A stretch of 39,395 bases of DNA from Richelia sp. SL_2_1. Lineage in GTDB: Bacteria; Cyanobacteriota; Cyanobacteriia; Cyanobacteriales; Nostocaceae. This document shows positions 17,878 through 26,726 of this stretch, piece after piece. The DNA lies in assembly GCA_012033205.1 (NCBI GenBank), contig JAAUSO010000055.1:1-39395 (forward strand), read 5' to 3'. Made by a program: the position numbers and the translations under genes. The notes beneath the pieces are model-generated. The model worked only from the letters and a program-made list of their open reading frames with translations, ran no database searches and was not told the origin of the DNA. The first letter of the stretch is position 1. Every line of letters begins with the position of its first letter.

Positions 17878-18783
17878 TTACTCAATCAGCGCATATTCCG
17901 ACTTCGATTCGACAACTGGTTTTTGTCCACGTAGTACGGAGTTACCGCTAAATAATTCCCGCTGGTCGATTGGTGATGGATTTAACCAATCGGATTCTTG
18001 GATTTGACCGCTTTGACTATAGGCTGCGAGAGCATTTTCGTAACAGGTGGCTCGGACGTGGGCTTCTGGAATCCCTCTTTCTATCATTAATTGAGCCGTT
18101 TTTGGTACTGCTAACGGGTCACTTACTCCCCAGTCGGCGCTGCTATCGACGATAATGCGATCGCAACCGTATTCACGTACAACTTCCACCATGCGAGCGT
18201 TACCCATTTTGGTGTTGGGATAAATTGTAAACGCCGCCCAAAAACCTCTATCTAATACGTCTTTGACAGTTTCTTCGTTGTTGTGGTCTACTATTACTTG
18301 GGATGGTTTTAAACCGTGTTCGAGACACACATCCATACTACGATTCGTACCCGCTTTTTTATCGCGGTGTGGTGTATGAATCATTACTAACATATCTAAT
18401 TCTTTCGCTAATTCTAGTTGTAAGCGAAAATACTTATCTTCTGCCGGTGTCATATCGTCGTAACCGATTTCACCGATGGCAACTACGCCTTCTTTACAAG
18501 CATACAAAGGCAATAATTCCATTACCTGTTCAGCTAAAGCTTCATTATTAGCTTCTTTAGAGTTCAAACCAATAGTGCAATAATGTTTAATGCCAAACTG
18601 CGACGCTCGAAAACGTTCCCAGCCCACCAAACTGCTGAAATAATCTTGAAAAGAACCAACATTAGTCCGTGGTTGTCCCATCCAGAAAGCAGGTTCTATA
18701 ACCGCAACAATACCCGCATTACGCATTTTTTCGTAATCATCGGTAGTGCGCGAACTCATGTGAATATGTGGATCTATATACAT
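17878..18783 (-). CDS. eboB: EboB, TatD-like metal-dependent hydrolase
   Basis: The 301-residue protein has the TatD amidohydrolase layout. The HxH pair at residues 6 and 8 (MYIDPHIHMSS) is followed by Glu105 (AIGEIGYDD), His136 (MLVMIHTPH), His167 (VIVDHNNEE) and Asp213 (IIVDSSADWG), all consistent with a divalent metal site. It lies between eboA and eboC. No signal peptide is visible, so it probably works in the cytoplasm. The substrate is unknown; TatD proteins include nucleases, but the Ebo branch has a different genomic setting. TTTTAGATT repeats begin directly upstream of the start codon, so no good ribosome site can be pointed out. Confidence 0.9.
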   Translation of the reverse strand: MYIDPHIHMSSRTTDDYEKMRNAGIVAVIEPAFWMGQPRTNVGSFQDYFSSLVGWERFRASQFGIKHYCTIGLNSKEANNEALAEQVMELLPLYACKEGVVAIGEIGYDDMTPAEDKYFRLQLELAKELDMLVMIHTPHRDKKAGTNRSMDVCLEHGLKPSQVIVDHNNEETVKDVLDRGFWAAFTIYPNTKMGNARMVEVVREYGCDRIIVDSSADWGVSDPLAVPKTAQLMIERGIPEAHVRATCYENALAAYSQSGQIQESDWLNPSPIDQRELFSGNSVLRGQKPVVESKSEYALIE

Positions 18784-18933
18784 TTTAGATTTTAGATTTT
18801 AGATTTTGGATTAATAAAGTTAGGAGTTAGGAGTTATTTACCCCCCAGTTCTAATCAGGGATTAAAAAGGATTATAGGGATTATACGGATTTTAATTACC
18901 AGTTACCAATTACCAATTACCAATTACCTCCTG
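18784..18933. repeat. Tandem repeats between eboA and eboB
   Basis: The gap contains TTTTAGA units (18783-18812), GTTAGGA units (about 18819-18834) and TTACCAA units (about 18898-18927). No gene is present. Confidence 0.7.
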
Positions 18934-19860
18934 TTATTTAACATTCTTCCAAGTCAGTTTTCCTGCTTGAATATCAGCTTGTAATTCTGGATATTGAGCA
19001 AGAATATCTTGGGCTTGGGGTAAGGGACATTCAGCACAAGCTAAAGCAGCGGATGTTCGCTCAAGTAGTTTCTGTTGCCCTTTTCCGTTTGAATCAGGTT
19101 GAGTATGAGATTCTGCTAAAATTCGCTCTAAATCTGTTAATATTTCATCGTTGGCAAATTTTCCGACGCATCGCCACAATTCGGGTGATACATCGCGTCG
19201 GGCTGCCCAGCGTTCGTGAGCATAATCAACTAACATCCTTGCTAATTCTGGATTTGCTCGTTCGTCCAATCCTTGAATTAAATGCAACGGACTACCGACA
19301 AACAAAGCTTTTAAAACCATTTGATTCCAAGCTAGATTGTCTAAATACTTTGCTGGATAAGGATTTTGCAAAGCTACAGCGTTGAAAACCGCTGTCATAT
19401 TGCTGCGGATTCCTTCAGCAGCGCGATAGCAAAGTTGTTCGGGATGAGCAAGCAAGGGTAATGCTTGATATAGGGCGACTAATTCACCCACATCAGCTGC
19501 TGCAAATACTTGGTCTAATGTTAGCAAATATTTATCTGCATCTTTGAGCGGTAAACTTAATACCAGTAAAGTCCGAGCGGCTTGGTCTACAGTCCAATTA
19601 GCGGGAAACCAATTCTTGCAAGTGTTCGTTGCTGATTCTAACTCTTCAACAGTTGGCTGTATATCCTTTTTGCCCGTATAACGAGGCACCGCACTAAAAG
19701 CAGTAAAAAATACCCGCGTCGCTGCACCATCTTTTATGAACTGTCGCTTTTCGTCTAACCAATTAACAGCCTCAGTACTGACTAGTCGCGATACCCAGCG
19801 ATAAAGTAAATCTTCAGCGCTAATATTTTGTGTTTGTATAGAACTTGTTGTCAAAATCAT
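18934..19860 (-). CDS. eboA: EboA family protein
   Basis: The 308-residue protein is predicted to be soluble and largely helical, without membrane spans or a signal peptide. Recognisable stretches include FFTAFSAVPRYTGK, NWFPANWTVDQAARTLLVLSL, CYRAAEGIRSNM and DYAHERWAARR. The C-terminal part has two cysteines in ALACAECPLPQAQ. It resembles the EboA family, for which no reaction is known. It is the first of the ebo genes here and follows scyF by 259 nt in the same direction. Deleting ebo genes in N. punctiforme leaves scytonemin monomer in the cytoplasm, so a role in export or in making a carrier is plausible. Confidence 0.88.
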   Translation of the reverse strand: MILTTSSIQTQNISAEDLLYRWVSRLVSTEAVNWLDEKRQFIKDGAATRVFFTAFSAVPRYTGKKDIQPTVEELESATNTCKNWFPANWTVDQAARTLLVLSLPLKDADKYLLTLDQVFAAADVGELVALYQALPLLAHPEQLCYRAAEGIRSNMTAVFNAVALQNPYPAKYLDNLAWNQMVLKALFVGSPLHLIQGLDERANPELARMLVDYAHERWAARRDVSPELWRCVGKFANDEILTDLERILAESHTQPDSNGKGQQKLLERTSAALACAECPLPQAQDILAQYPELQADIQAGKLTWKNVK

Positions 19861-19909
19861 TTTATATATACTAATTAAATTGTTCTTGTTCTTTTCAATC
19901 CGTCATGTA

Positions 19910-19932
19910 GAGACGTAGCACTGCTACGTCTC
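19910..19932. repeat. GAGACGTAGCA palindrome
   Basis: Arms GAGACGTAGCA and TGCTACGTCTC are separated by one base. It matches the palindrome at 2225-2247 except at the central base. It lies 50 bases before the eboA start. Confidence 0.75.
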
Positions 19933-20029
19933 AAAATCTAGCTAAATAACGCTAAAATTCGATATTCAGGAATTCGATTGCTGCTTAAATCATCAGCAAG
20001 CTGTCAAATCTGGATTTTTCCTGGGGGTT

Positions 20030-20093
20030 AGAAGTCGGGTTTTTACTAAAATTGTCTGTTACTACAAACATTTATCCTAAAAACCCGACTTCT
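20030..20093. repeat. 15-bp inverted repeat between scyF and eboA
   Basis: The arm AGAAGTCGGGTTTTT at 20030-20044 is exactly repeated as its reverse complement at 20079-20093, with a 34-base loop. It begins 26 bases past the scyF stop. A hairpin there could attenuate or stop transcription after scyF, though AAGTCGGGTTTTT also occurs near 34240 and so is a dispersed sequence. Confidence 0.65.
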
Positions 20094-20119
20094 GTACTAG
20101 TCGTCGAATTTACGTTAAA

Positions 20120-21289
20120 TTAAGCAGATTGCTGCTTATTCTTTCTCATTTTAGTCGCAACACCACCAAGTGCAAATACTCCTAAACCTAATAAGGCTGT
20201 AGGTTCAGGAACCTTCTTGGAATCTTCATTACGCTTTACATTTAATACCTGGACGCGACCAGTGAAGAAATCACCGACATAAACTTTGCTATCGTTGTAG
20301 CTTAAGCCACCACTCCAGTTAAATTTACCTGGTTCTAAATCAGCAGGATTAGTCGCAAAAGGTAATTCTCCAGGTGCGGGAGGTCCAGCATTTTCTACAG
20401 GTTCACCAAATACGGCTAAAAAATTACCATCCTTATCGAATACCTGAACGCGGCTGTTTTGCGAGTCAGCAACGTAAATATTCTCGAATTCATCTACGTC
20501 AATACCGATTGGCTCGTTAAACTGTCCCAGTGCTGTACCTTCAGTACCAAAAGCAAATAAAGGATTAGTTTCGGAATCGAGTACCTGAATCCGATTATTA
20601 AATTGGTCGTTAATATAAATATTGCCAGTATTTTGAGATATGGCTAGACCAGCAGGTCCATCAAACTGTCCCGGTGCGTTACCCAAGCCACCATAGGTCT
20701 TAACTAATTCTCCATCTCTACCGTAAACCTTTACTACGTCAGCGCTAAAATCAGTGACGTGCAAATTGCCTTGCTTATCAAAATCTATACCACCAGGTCC
20801 GAAAAACAAATCGCCTGGTCCTTGACCACTGAATGAACCGAAGGAGGTTACAAATTCTCCACTTTCGGGATTATATACGTCGATTTCGCTATTAAAAACG
20901 TCAGCTACGTATAAGTTGCCAGAGATCGGGTCAAATTTCAAATCTCCTGGTTCGTCTATACCCGCTCCTTTTTGCCCTGTAACCCCAGTTCCGATAGCTC
21001 GAAGATAAGTACCATCGGGGCTGAATACGTCAATTCTGTTACCAACATTAGGAAGAAATCCAGCTCCTCCTGGGCTAGGGTCAAAACCGCGACCGTTACT
21101 TACATAGATATTGCCATCTGCATTACTCTGTGCAACACCTTGAGGAACGAAAAGCTGTCCGGGACCGAATCCCGGTTCGCCAATTTGACTATCGAATGTT
21201 AGGTTTATTGCTTTAGCTTCGGCTGTTGCTGCCAAAACCATAAATCCCGCACTCGCAAAGGCTAATGATAAATTTGTGACAAACTTCAT
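20120..21289 (-). CDS. scyF: ScyF, secreted NHL-repeat protein with PEP-CTERM tail
   Basis: The 389-residue protein has a signal peptide (about residues 1-26, ending AEAKA). It is followed by repeated NHL-type blades such as GNIYVSNGRG, GNLYVADVFNSEIDVY, GNIYINDQFNNRIQVL and ENIYVADSQNSRVQVF. Together these should form a beta-propeller. The C-terminus (about 359-389) is a PEP-CTERM signal: KVPEPTALLGLG, a hydrophobic span, then KMRKNKQ. The protein is thus expected to be exported and processed at the cell surface or periplasm. It follows scyE in the order of the known scytonemin operon. Its enzymatic role in maturation or dimerisation of the monomer is not proven. Confidence 0.9.
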   Translation of the reverse strand: MKFVTNLSLAFASAGFMVLAATAEAKAINLTFDSQIGEPGFGPGQLFVPQGVAQSNADGNIYVSNGRGFDPSPGGAGFLPNVGNRIDVFSPDGTYLRAIGTGVTGQKGAGIDEPGDLKFDPISGNLYVADVFNSEIDVYNPESGEFVTSFGSFSGQGPGDLFFGPGGIDFDKQGNLHVTDFSADVVKVYGRDGELVKTYGGLGNAPGQFDGPAGLAISQNTGNIYINDQFNNRIQVLDSETNPLFAFGTEGTALGQFNEPIGIDVDEFENIYVADSQNSRVQVFDKDGNFLAVFGEPVENAGPPAPGELPFATNPADLEPGKFNWSGGLSYNDSKVYVGDFFTGRVQVLNVKRNEDSKKVPEPTALLGLGVFALGGVATKMRKNKQQSA

Positions 21290-21648
21290 TGTTGAAAATC
21301 CCGATAGTGCTAGTTATACTTTTGTAATGGTAATTTGTCCGGGTCTAGACCTGGAACTCTTCGCGGCAAGTTGCTATGCCATTTTAATGAGACAGCAACT
21401 TGCTGTTTTTTTACAATCATCTTTTTCACTCAGAGGATGCAGTTTATCTACCAATTAGGTTGCAGGTGGTGCGTCACGCTAATTCGACTTATAACTACGT
21501 ACAAAGTTGATCAAAGCGTCACACACCCTACTGGTTCATTTCATTAGTTCTGATGGGTTTGTAGTTGCGATTTATCGCTCCAATTGAGGGCTAAAGCCCA
21601 ACTACAAACATTTAAATTTAATGAAATGGACTACTATATTGATAACTA
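21290..21648. other. scyE-scyF intergenic region
   Basis: No gene is supported in these 359 bases. It contains an inverted repeat with arms GTTTGTAGTTG and CAACTACAAAC (21557-21609) enclosing GGGCTAAAGCCC. It also holds the sequence TTAATGAAATGGA, which recurs near 39300. A promoter for scyF could lie in 21300-21550 but is not identifiable. Confidence 0.5.
21557..21609. repeat. GTTTGTAGTTG inverted repeat
   Basis: The 11-base arms GTTTGTAGTTG (21557-21567) and CAACTACAAAC (21599-21609) enclose a smaller hairpin GGGCTAAAGCCC. It sits just downstream of scyE, read on the minus strand, and may act as a terminator-like hairpin or as another dispersed element. Confidence 0.6.
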
Positions 21649-23045
21649 TTAAAGAACTTCTACGTTGTCCAAGATTTCTTCTAGCTTGTCTTCCTGACGC
21701 TTGCGCTTGCCGTATTTGGAAGCTGCACCAGCCGCTGCAATTCCTAATAAACCGAGTACGGAAGCAGGCTCAGGAACTTTTGTCGGGTTGTCACCACCAC
21801 TCTTGAGGTCAATCTTGACTAATTGACCTTGGTCTGCTAAACGAGCGCGGTTTGCGGTATATAAAGCACCATCACGATAAGTTAAACCAGAAGCTGCTTC
21901 TAAACCATTACCGTTCCAAATGGTTTCGCGAGTACCATCAGCGGCAACTTTGATAATCGAACTGCTGATATCACCGATGACTTCACCACCTTGGAGAATG
22001 TTTTTCCACTCGGAAGTGTTCATATGTTGCAGTACGTACAAGTTGCCTTGTTCGTCGTATGCTGTACCAGTTAACTGAGTAAAACCGTCACCACCGTTGG
22101 TGATTGTTTCTTCGATGTTCAAATCTCCGTCAACTGAATATAAACGCGCTCTACCTTCTGGATAGGGGAAGTAAGAATATTCAGCTACTGTAAAACCACC
22201 ATTGGGAGATTGGGTAATTCCTGTAGGTACCGATTGGAAGGTGATCGGAAAATCTTGGCTTGCTTCTTCCCCTTCTGGAGGTGGACCGCTTGGCGCTCCA
22301 TCTCCTGGTGCTGGAATGTCTCCTGGGGGTTCAAAGCTAGGAAATTCAAGTTCGCTTTGGCTCACTGGTAGGATGGGGAATGCGGCTACATTTTGAATTC
22401 CGCTACCATCAAGTGCTGTTTTCCAGATCACGTTGGCACCACCATCAACGACGTAAGCAAAATCGTCTTGAATGGTCATTGCATAAGGATTAGTAATGAT
22501 GTCAGTACCGTCGGGGTTGAAGTCCACTTCATACTGAGCAAAATCCGCAACTTCTCTTCCTAACGCACCATTTACTAGGTCAACTTCAAATAGTTTTCCC
22601 AGGGTAGGAGTTTGTAATATTGGTCCGCTGTTGGAAGGATCGCCAGCATAACCCATTAATAAATAACCGTTTCCTTTGCCATCAAATTTGAAGTCAGCAG
22701 GACCTGCTGCTTGTTCCCCAAAGGGTGTTAATGCTAGGGACGCAAGGTCTGAAATAACTGTTTTTTGCTACCGTCGGTACCAATTTTAAGTAAAGAACCA
22801 GTGCTACCTGCACACAAAGGAATAAATTGTGAACTTGGTGATGGAACGCATCTTCCATCTGTTCCATCTCCACCTCTCCCACTGGTTGTCAGATAGATAT
22901 TACCCTCTGAATCAAAGTCAAAGTTCCGAGGATTATCTAGACCATCCGCTAATACTGACAGCGATGCTGCTTGTGCTGCTGTTGTGCCAAAAATGGAGGC
23001 AATACTTACAGTAAAAAGTGCCAGAGCAATTGACTTGAACTTCAT
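21649..23045 (-). pseudogene. scyE: ScyE, ScyD/ScyE-family secreted protein, frameshifted
   Basis: Two frames together encode one ScyE-like protein. The first (23045-22734) gives a signal peptide ending TTAAQA and the opening LSVLADGLDNPRNFDFDSEG. The second holds the rest, including GPADFKFDGKGNGYLLMGYAGD and a PEP-CTERM tail KVPEPASVLGLLG with KYGKRKRQ. The join is near 22741, where one extra base (for example CC for C) would read TLPSLALTPFGEQAAGP. This lines up with TGLPSVAFADGTGAAGP of the adjacent paralogue. Repaired, the protein has 465 residues. Unusually, an acidic 15-residue stretch follows the basic end of the sorting signal. In N. punctiforme ScyE is reported, as I recall, to be needed for scytonemin, so an intact copy would be expected in a producer. 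Confidence 0.88.
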
Positions 23046-23170
23046 AATTTGTGAAATTGATTAGTAATTTATGGAATAAATGCGGTTCCCTGAAGAACAG
23101 CTTGAAACTTGTTTTCCGTTAAAATCGCAATCTCAACGTTGCTTAAAATTATTTAAGCCATAACGCCCTA

Positions 23171-24307
23171 TTAGATGTGACCGGAAATATTTTGGGGATT
23201 CTCAACTCGGATAACCTGTCCTTTCCCCGGACGACTACCTCGATTGATGATATAAAAAGCACCATCAGGTCCGATTGTGAAAGCAGAAGGCATCTCTAAT
23301 CCATTACCCTCGATGAGCATTGTACGTTCACCGTTCGGAGCAATTCTGATTAAGGCTCCATCTGGATTTCCTTTCCATCCCGATTGATTCATATGTTGTA
23401 AAGCATACAAATTACCTTGGATATCAAAAGCTAAATCTATTAATTGTGTAAATCCATCAGCGAAAACCTCTAATTCTCCGCGTGTATCAATTCGATAAAT
23501 TTTCGCTCCGCCTTCTGGAAAGGGAAAACCTGTAAATTCGCAAACGTAATAAGCACCATCCGCACCTTGAACTACATCCGTCGGTACCGATTGAATCGAC
23601 ATCTGAGACGGTAACGCTTTAGGATAAGCGCTGGCTGGTGGCACGTGTCCCCGATCAAAGTTCTCTGCTTTCGCACCGGGAAATATGGGATTGGTTAATA
23701 TCCGATTGGGAATTGCAGCAATTTTTTCTAAATTGCCCTTACCAGTATTTATACTGAAAAGGATATTATTGCCCGCATCAACTACTACCAATGTATTGTT
23801 ATCTACGTATAAAGACAAGGGATTACTGACTACTTCACAATCCCTTGACAAAATCTTATTAGTAACTTCATAATAAGAGATATCAGCTATACTTGACCAA
23901 GTGCTTGTACTTAAATCACAAGTAATTACTCTTCCTAAGTCAGTATCGCCAAGGGTATAACGCAAAGCTGGATTTGCTGCCAAACCCAACAAAACATAAG
24001 CTTTACCGTTTGCATCAAACTTAATATCGTGAGGACCAGCAGCACCTGTACCGTCTGCAAAAGCCACAGAAGGTAATCCCGTCAAAACACGTTTAGTAGT
24101 GCCATTTTCAATTTTGGTAATAGCACCACTCAATCCGTAACTTAAATTTCCCTGACCGCTAGGAGAAGGAATAGAAACTCCATCTCCACCAATTCCTGCT
24201 TCTGCAATATAAAGATTACCATCGGGTGCAAATGTTAACCCTTTGGGATTATCAAGATTGGAAGCAAGTATTTTAAAAGATGTATTTGTAAGTTGTTGTA
24301 CTGTCAT
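23171..24307 (-). CDS. scyD: ScyD, ScyD/ScyE-family beta-propeller-like protein
   Basis: The 378-residue protein is a paralogue of ScyE, with shared blocks NLDNPKGLTFAPDGNLYIAE, AAGPHDIKFDANGKAYVLLG, SVPTDVVQGADGAYYVCEF and GNLYALQHMNQSGWKG. These suggest a beta-propeller. The open frame extends to 24340, but its first 11 codons (MVNPKSKIQNR) are translation of the TTTTGGATT tandem repeat, so I start at the ATG at 24307 (MTVQQLTNTSF). From there no signal peptide is visible, and there is no PEP-CTERM tail. That differs from its two downstream neighbours and implies a cytoplasmic protein, or export by another route. The role in scytonemin maturation is unclear. Confidence 0.88.
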   Translation of the reverse strand: MTVQQLTNTSFKILASNLDNPKGLTFAPDGNLYIAEAGIGGDGVSIPSPSGQGNLSYGLSGAITKIENGTTKRVLTGLPSVAFADGTGAAGPHDIKFDANGKAYVLLGLAANPALRYTLGDTDLGRVITCDLSTSTWSSIADISYYEVTNKILSRDCEVVSNPLSLYVDNNTLVVVDAGNNILFSINTGKGNLEKIAAIPNRILTNPIFPGAKAENFDRGHVPPASAYPKALPSQMSIQSVPTDVVQGADGAYYVCEFTGFPFPEGGAKIYRIDTRGELEVFADGFTQLIDLAFDIQGNLYALQHMNQSGWKGNPDGALIRIAPNGERTMLIEGNGLEMPSAFTIGPDGAFYIINRGSRPGKGQVIRVENPQNISGHI

Positions 24308-24619
24308 TCGATTTTGGATTTTAGATTTTGGATTTACCAAACAAGACTTTTATCAAAAACTAAAAAGCGAATAGAAATAAAATAGGTTTGATTTCCTCAT
24401 ATAATTGGCTAAAGTTATACCTGTGAAAGATAGTAAAAAATAGTAAATAAACACCCTGCTAAATAGATTGAAAAATTAGAATTCAGTTAAGAGATTTTGG
24501 ATTTATTTTATTGGATTAATTTTGAAATAAAAACTTGAAATTTCTAGTTTTTAAGTTTTAAGAAGGATAAAAAACTGAAAAAATTTCAATCCAAAATCTA
24601 AAATCTAAAATCTAAAATT
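24308..24619. other. scyC-scyD intergenic region
   Basis: The 312 bases are AT-rich and flanked on both sides by TTTTGGA/TTTTAGA tandem units (24307-24335 and 24585-24618). No gene is supported. The second array leads directly into the scyC stop codon. Confidence 0.55.
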
Positions 24620-25564
24620 CTATTGCGGAATATAGCTCATTCCTCGATTAAAACTTTCCATATTCCCGGCTTTACTTTCCAGCATCCGCTTGATGTTCAT
24701 GCTTTCGGCACCCAAATCTTCCATTTGCAACTTACCGTGAGTTTGAGATTTATCTGCTTTCCAGAAACTGATTCTGTGCATAATAAAACCGCGTGCTTCG
24801 GGGTCTGCAAAAGCGTAAGAAGCTGGTATTAACAGCATGGGAGTCCGCTGATAAAATTCGTGTTCTGGATAGTAGAATTCTTGTTCAAGTAAATAATATT
24901 TACTCAAACTATGTAGCTGTACGCTGGCTTTTACCTTCTGATTGTATTCATCAAGAAATTCACCTTCTGACTGAGAAACTTCACCATCAGGTCTGAGCAT
25001 ATGCGCCCAATCGTCCATATTCCGCAAATCTTGCAAAAATTCGATACCCATTTCAATGGGAGCATCGACATATATAGTGTCAGTATCTATAAAATACTTG
25101 CCTTTGGCAGCTGAGGTTAAACCAGCTTTTCGCTCTAAATTTGCTTTGAGCGATCGCGATTCGGAAGTATGGACATTATGAATACCTTGCATAATCATCC
25201 CAGTTTGCCGTTTGGGATCGACAAAGCTCAACCAGTGGAAATACACTCCTTTCTCGTCTGTTCCCGGTTCTATATAATCGGTAGGGAAAAGTAGAACTGG
25301 GTAAACTTGGTAATATTTTTGATATTCCAAACCACAATGCCACTCAATGCCGTAAAATTTGGGATTGTCCAGTTTTTTAACGTGATAGTAAAGATTTTCG
25401 TGATAACCAGAAGCTGTTCCCAGCCAAGTATCTTCGTCAATCTGTTCTATCATTCGACTAAATAACGTCCATTCATCCAGATTCTTCAAACTACAAAGAT
25501 AGTCAAAAGCTGTCTTTGGTGAAGTCGCAATATAAGCAGATGTCGCAAATGTGTTTTTTTCCAT
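24620..25564 (-). CDS. scyC: ScyC, scytonemin monomer cyclase
   Basis: ScyC cyclises and decarboxylates the ScyA product to the tricyclic ketone precursor of scytonemin, according to published work on N. punctiforme enzymes. The 314-residue protein appears to be two related halves. AFDYLCSLKNLDEWT, YPVLLFPTDYIEP and SRSLKANLERKAG in the first half match GIEFLQDLRNMDDWA, TPMLLIPASYAFA and SMNIKRMLESKAG in the second. Each half resembles an SRPBCC/START-like helix-grip domain. I prefer the ATG at 25564, with GAGGGG seven bases upstream, over the GTG two codons earlier. No signal peptide is seen, consistent with cytoplasmic action. Confidence 0.9.
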   Translation of the reverse strand: MEKNTFATSAYIATSPKTAFDYLCSLKNLDEWTLFSRMIEQIDEDTWLGTASGYHENLYYHVKKLDNPKFYGIEWHCGLEYQKYYQVYPVLLFPTDYIEPGTDEKGVYFHWLSFVDPKRQTGMIMQGIHNVHTSESRSLKANLERKAGLTSAAKGKYFIDTDTIYVDAPIEMGIEFLQDLRNMDDWAHMLRPDGEVSQSEGEFLDEYNQKVKASVQLHSLSKYYLLEQEFYYPEHEFYQRTPMLLIPASYAFADPEARGFIMHRISFWKADKSQTHGKLQMEDLGAESMNIKRMLESKAGNMESFNRGMSYIPQ

Positions 25565-25572
25565 TTTCACCC

Positions 25573-25629
25573 CTCAATATAGGTCAAAGGTTAAAGGTCA
25601 AAGGTCAAAGGTAATAAACAAATAATTAG
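25573..25629. repeat. AGGTCAAAGGTTAA repeat between scyB and scyC
   Basis: A short array of AGGTTAA/AGGTCAA units fills most of the 65-base gap from about 25583 to 25612. The gap is small, so scyB and scyC are very probably co-transcribed. Confidence 0.7.
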
Positions 25630-26712
25630 TTAGCTTTTACCGTTTGATGAACCAGCCGTTACTAGAACTTTTTTGAGCTTTTTAGCGTTGGCTATCCTTT
25701 CTTCTGCTAATTGTTTAGAAGCTGCATCTGTGGTAATTTGCTGTTTTTCGGCTCGCTCAAAAATCTCCAGCAAGGTATTATAAATATTTTTTACTTGTCC
25801 AAAGGCTTTTTCTTCGTTATAACCAATCATTTCGTTATAAACGTTGATTAATCCTCCAGCATTAATTACATAATCTGGAGCATATAGAATGCCTTTTTCT
25901 ACAAGCATCATTCCGTCTTGCTTTTCTTCACCAAGTTGATTGTTGGCAGCACCAGCAATTACGCTCGCTTTGATTTGAGGAATTGTTTCGCTATTCAGAA
26001 TTCCACCCAAAGCACAAGGAGATAATACATCTACATCAAGTCCGTAGATTTCTGAAGGTTCAACTACAGTGGCACCAAACAGACGTTGAATTTCCTCGGT
26101 TCTCTCTTTATTAATATCAGTTACAAACAGTTTTGCGCCATTTTCATGTAAATGACGGCAAACATTTGTACCGACATTTCCTAAACCTTGAACCGCTACT
26201 TTTAATCCTTGTAAATCAGAAGTTTTCAAGCGAAATTCTACAGCCGCTTTTAAACCTAAAAATACTCCCCATCCAGTTACAGGAGCAGGTCCCCCGGACT
26301 TTTCTTCAACACCTACAACATAGCTGGTTTCTCTACTAATTTTTCGGACATCTTCGGGGGTCATATTAACATCTTGACCCGTAATAAAACGTCCGTTCAA
26401 ACTATTGACAAAACGTCCATAAGCATATAAAAGCTCGTCGGTTTTATGTGCAGGATTACCAATAATTACAGCTTTACCTCCACCAACGGGAATATTGGCA
26501 CAAGCGGCTTTATAAGTCATACCCCGACTTAAACGTAAAGCATCTTTTAAAGCCGCTGCTTCATTGACATAAGGCAACATTCGTGTTGCACCCATGGCGG
26601 GTCCTAAACTCGTGTCGTGAATTGCAATTATTGCTTTGATATCTGGGTCTTTACCATTACAAAACAATACTTGTTCGTGACCCATTTCGCTAACATTTTC
26701 AAAAAGATTCAA
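25630..26712 (-). CDS. scyB: ScyB, tryptophan dehydrogenase (leucine dehydrogenase family)
   Basis: ScyB oxidatively deaminates L-tryptophan to indole-3-pyruvate, giving one of the two keto acids joined by ScyA. The 360-residue protein is a Glu/Leu/Phe/Val dehydrogenase. The catalytic lysine pair is at residues 68 and 80 (GMTYKAACANIPVGGGKAV), Asp at 114 (TGQDVNMTP), and the NAD fold GLGNVG at 176-181. Length and motifs match bacillary leucine dehydrogenases, where the lysines carry the same numbers. It lies directly after scyA. The gap between them is filled by tandem repeats (26727-26873), which makes its ribosome site hard to identify. Confidence 0.96.
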   Translation of the reverse strand: MNLFENVSEMGHEQVLFCNGKDPDIKAIIAIHDTSLGPAMGATRMLPYVNEAAALKDALRLSRGMTYKAACANIPVGGGKAVIIGNPAHKTDELLYAYGRFVNSLNGRFITGQDVNMTPEDVRKISRETSYVVGVEEKSGGPAPVTGWGVFLGLKAAVEFRLKTSDLQGLKVAVQGLGNVGTNVCRHLHENGAKLFVTDINKERTEEIQRLFGATVVEPSEIYGLDVDVLSPCALGGILNSETIPQIKASVIAGAANNQLGEEKQDGMMLVEKGILYAPDYVINAGGLINVYNEMIGYNEEKAFGQVKNIYNTLLEIFERAEKQQITTDAASKQLAEERIANAKKLKKVLVTAGSSNGKS

Positions 26713-26726
26713 TCTAGCTGCTCTCC

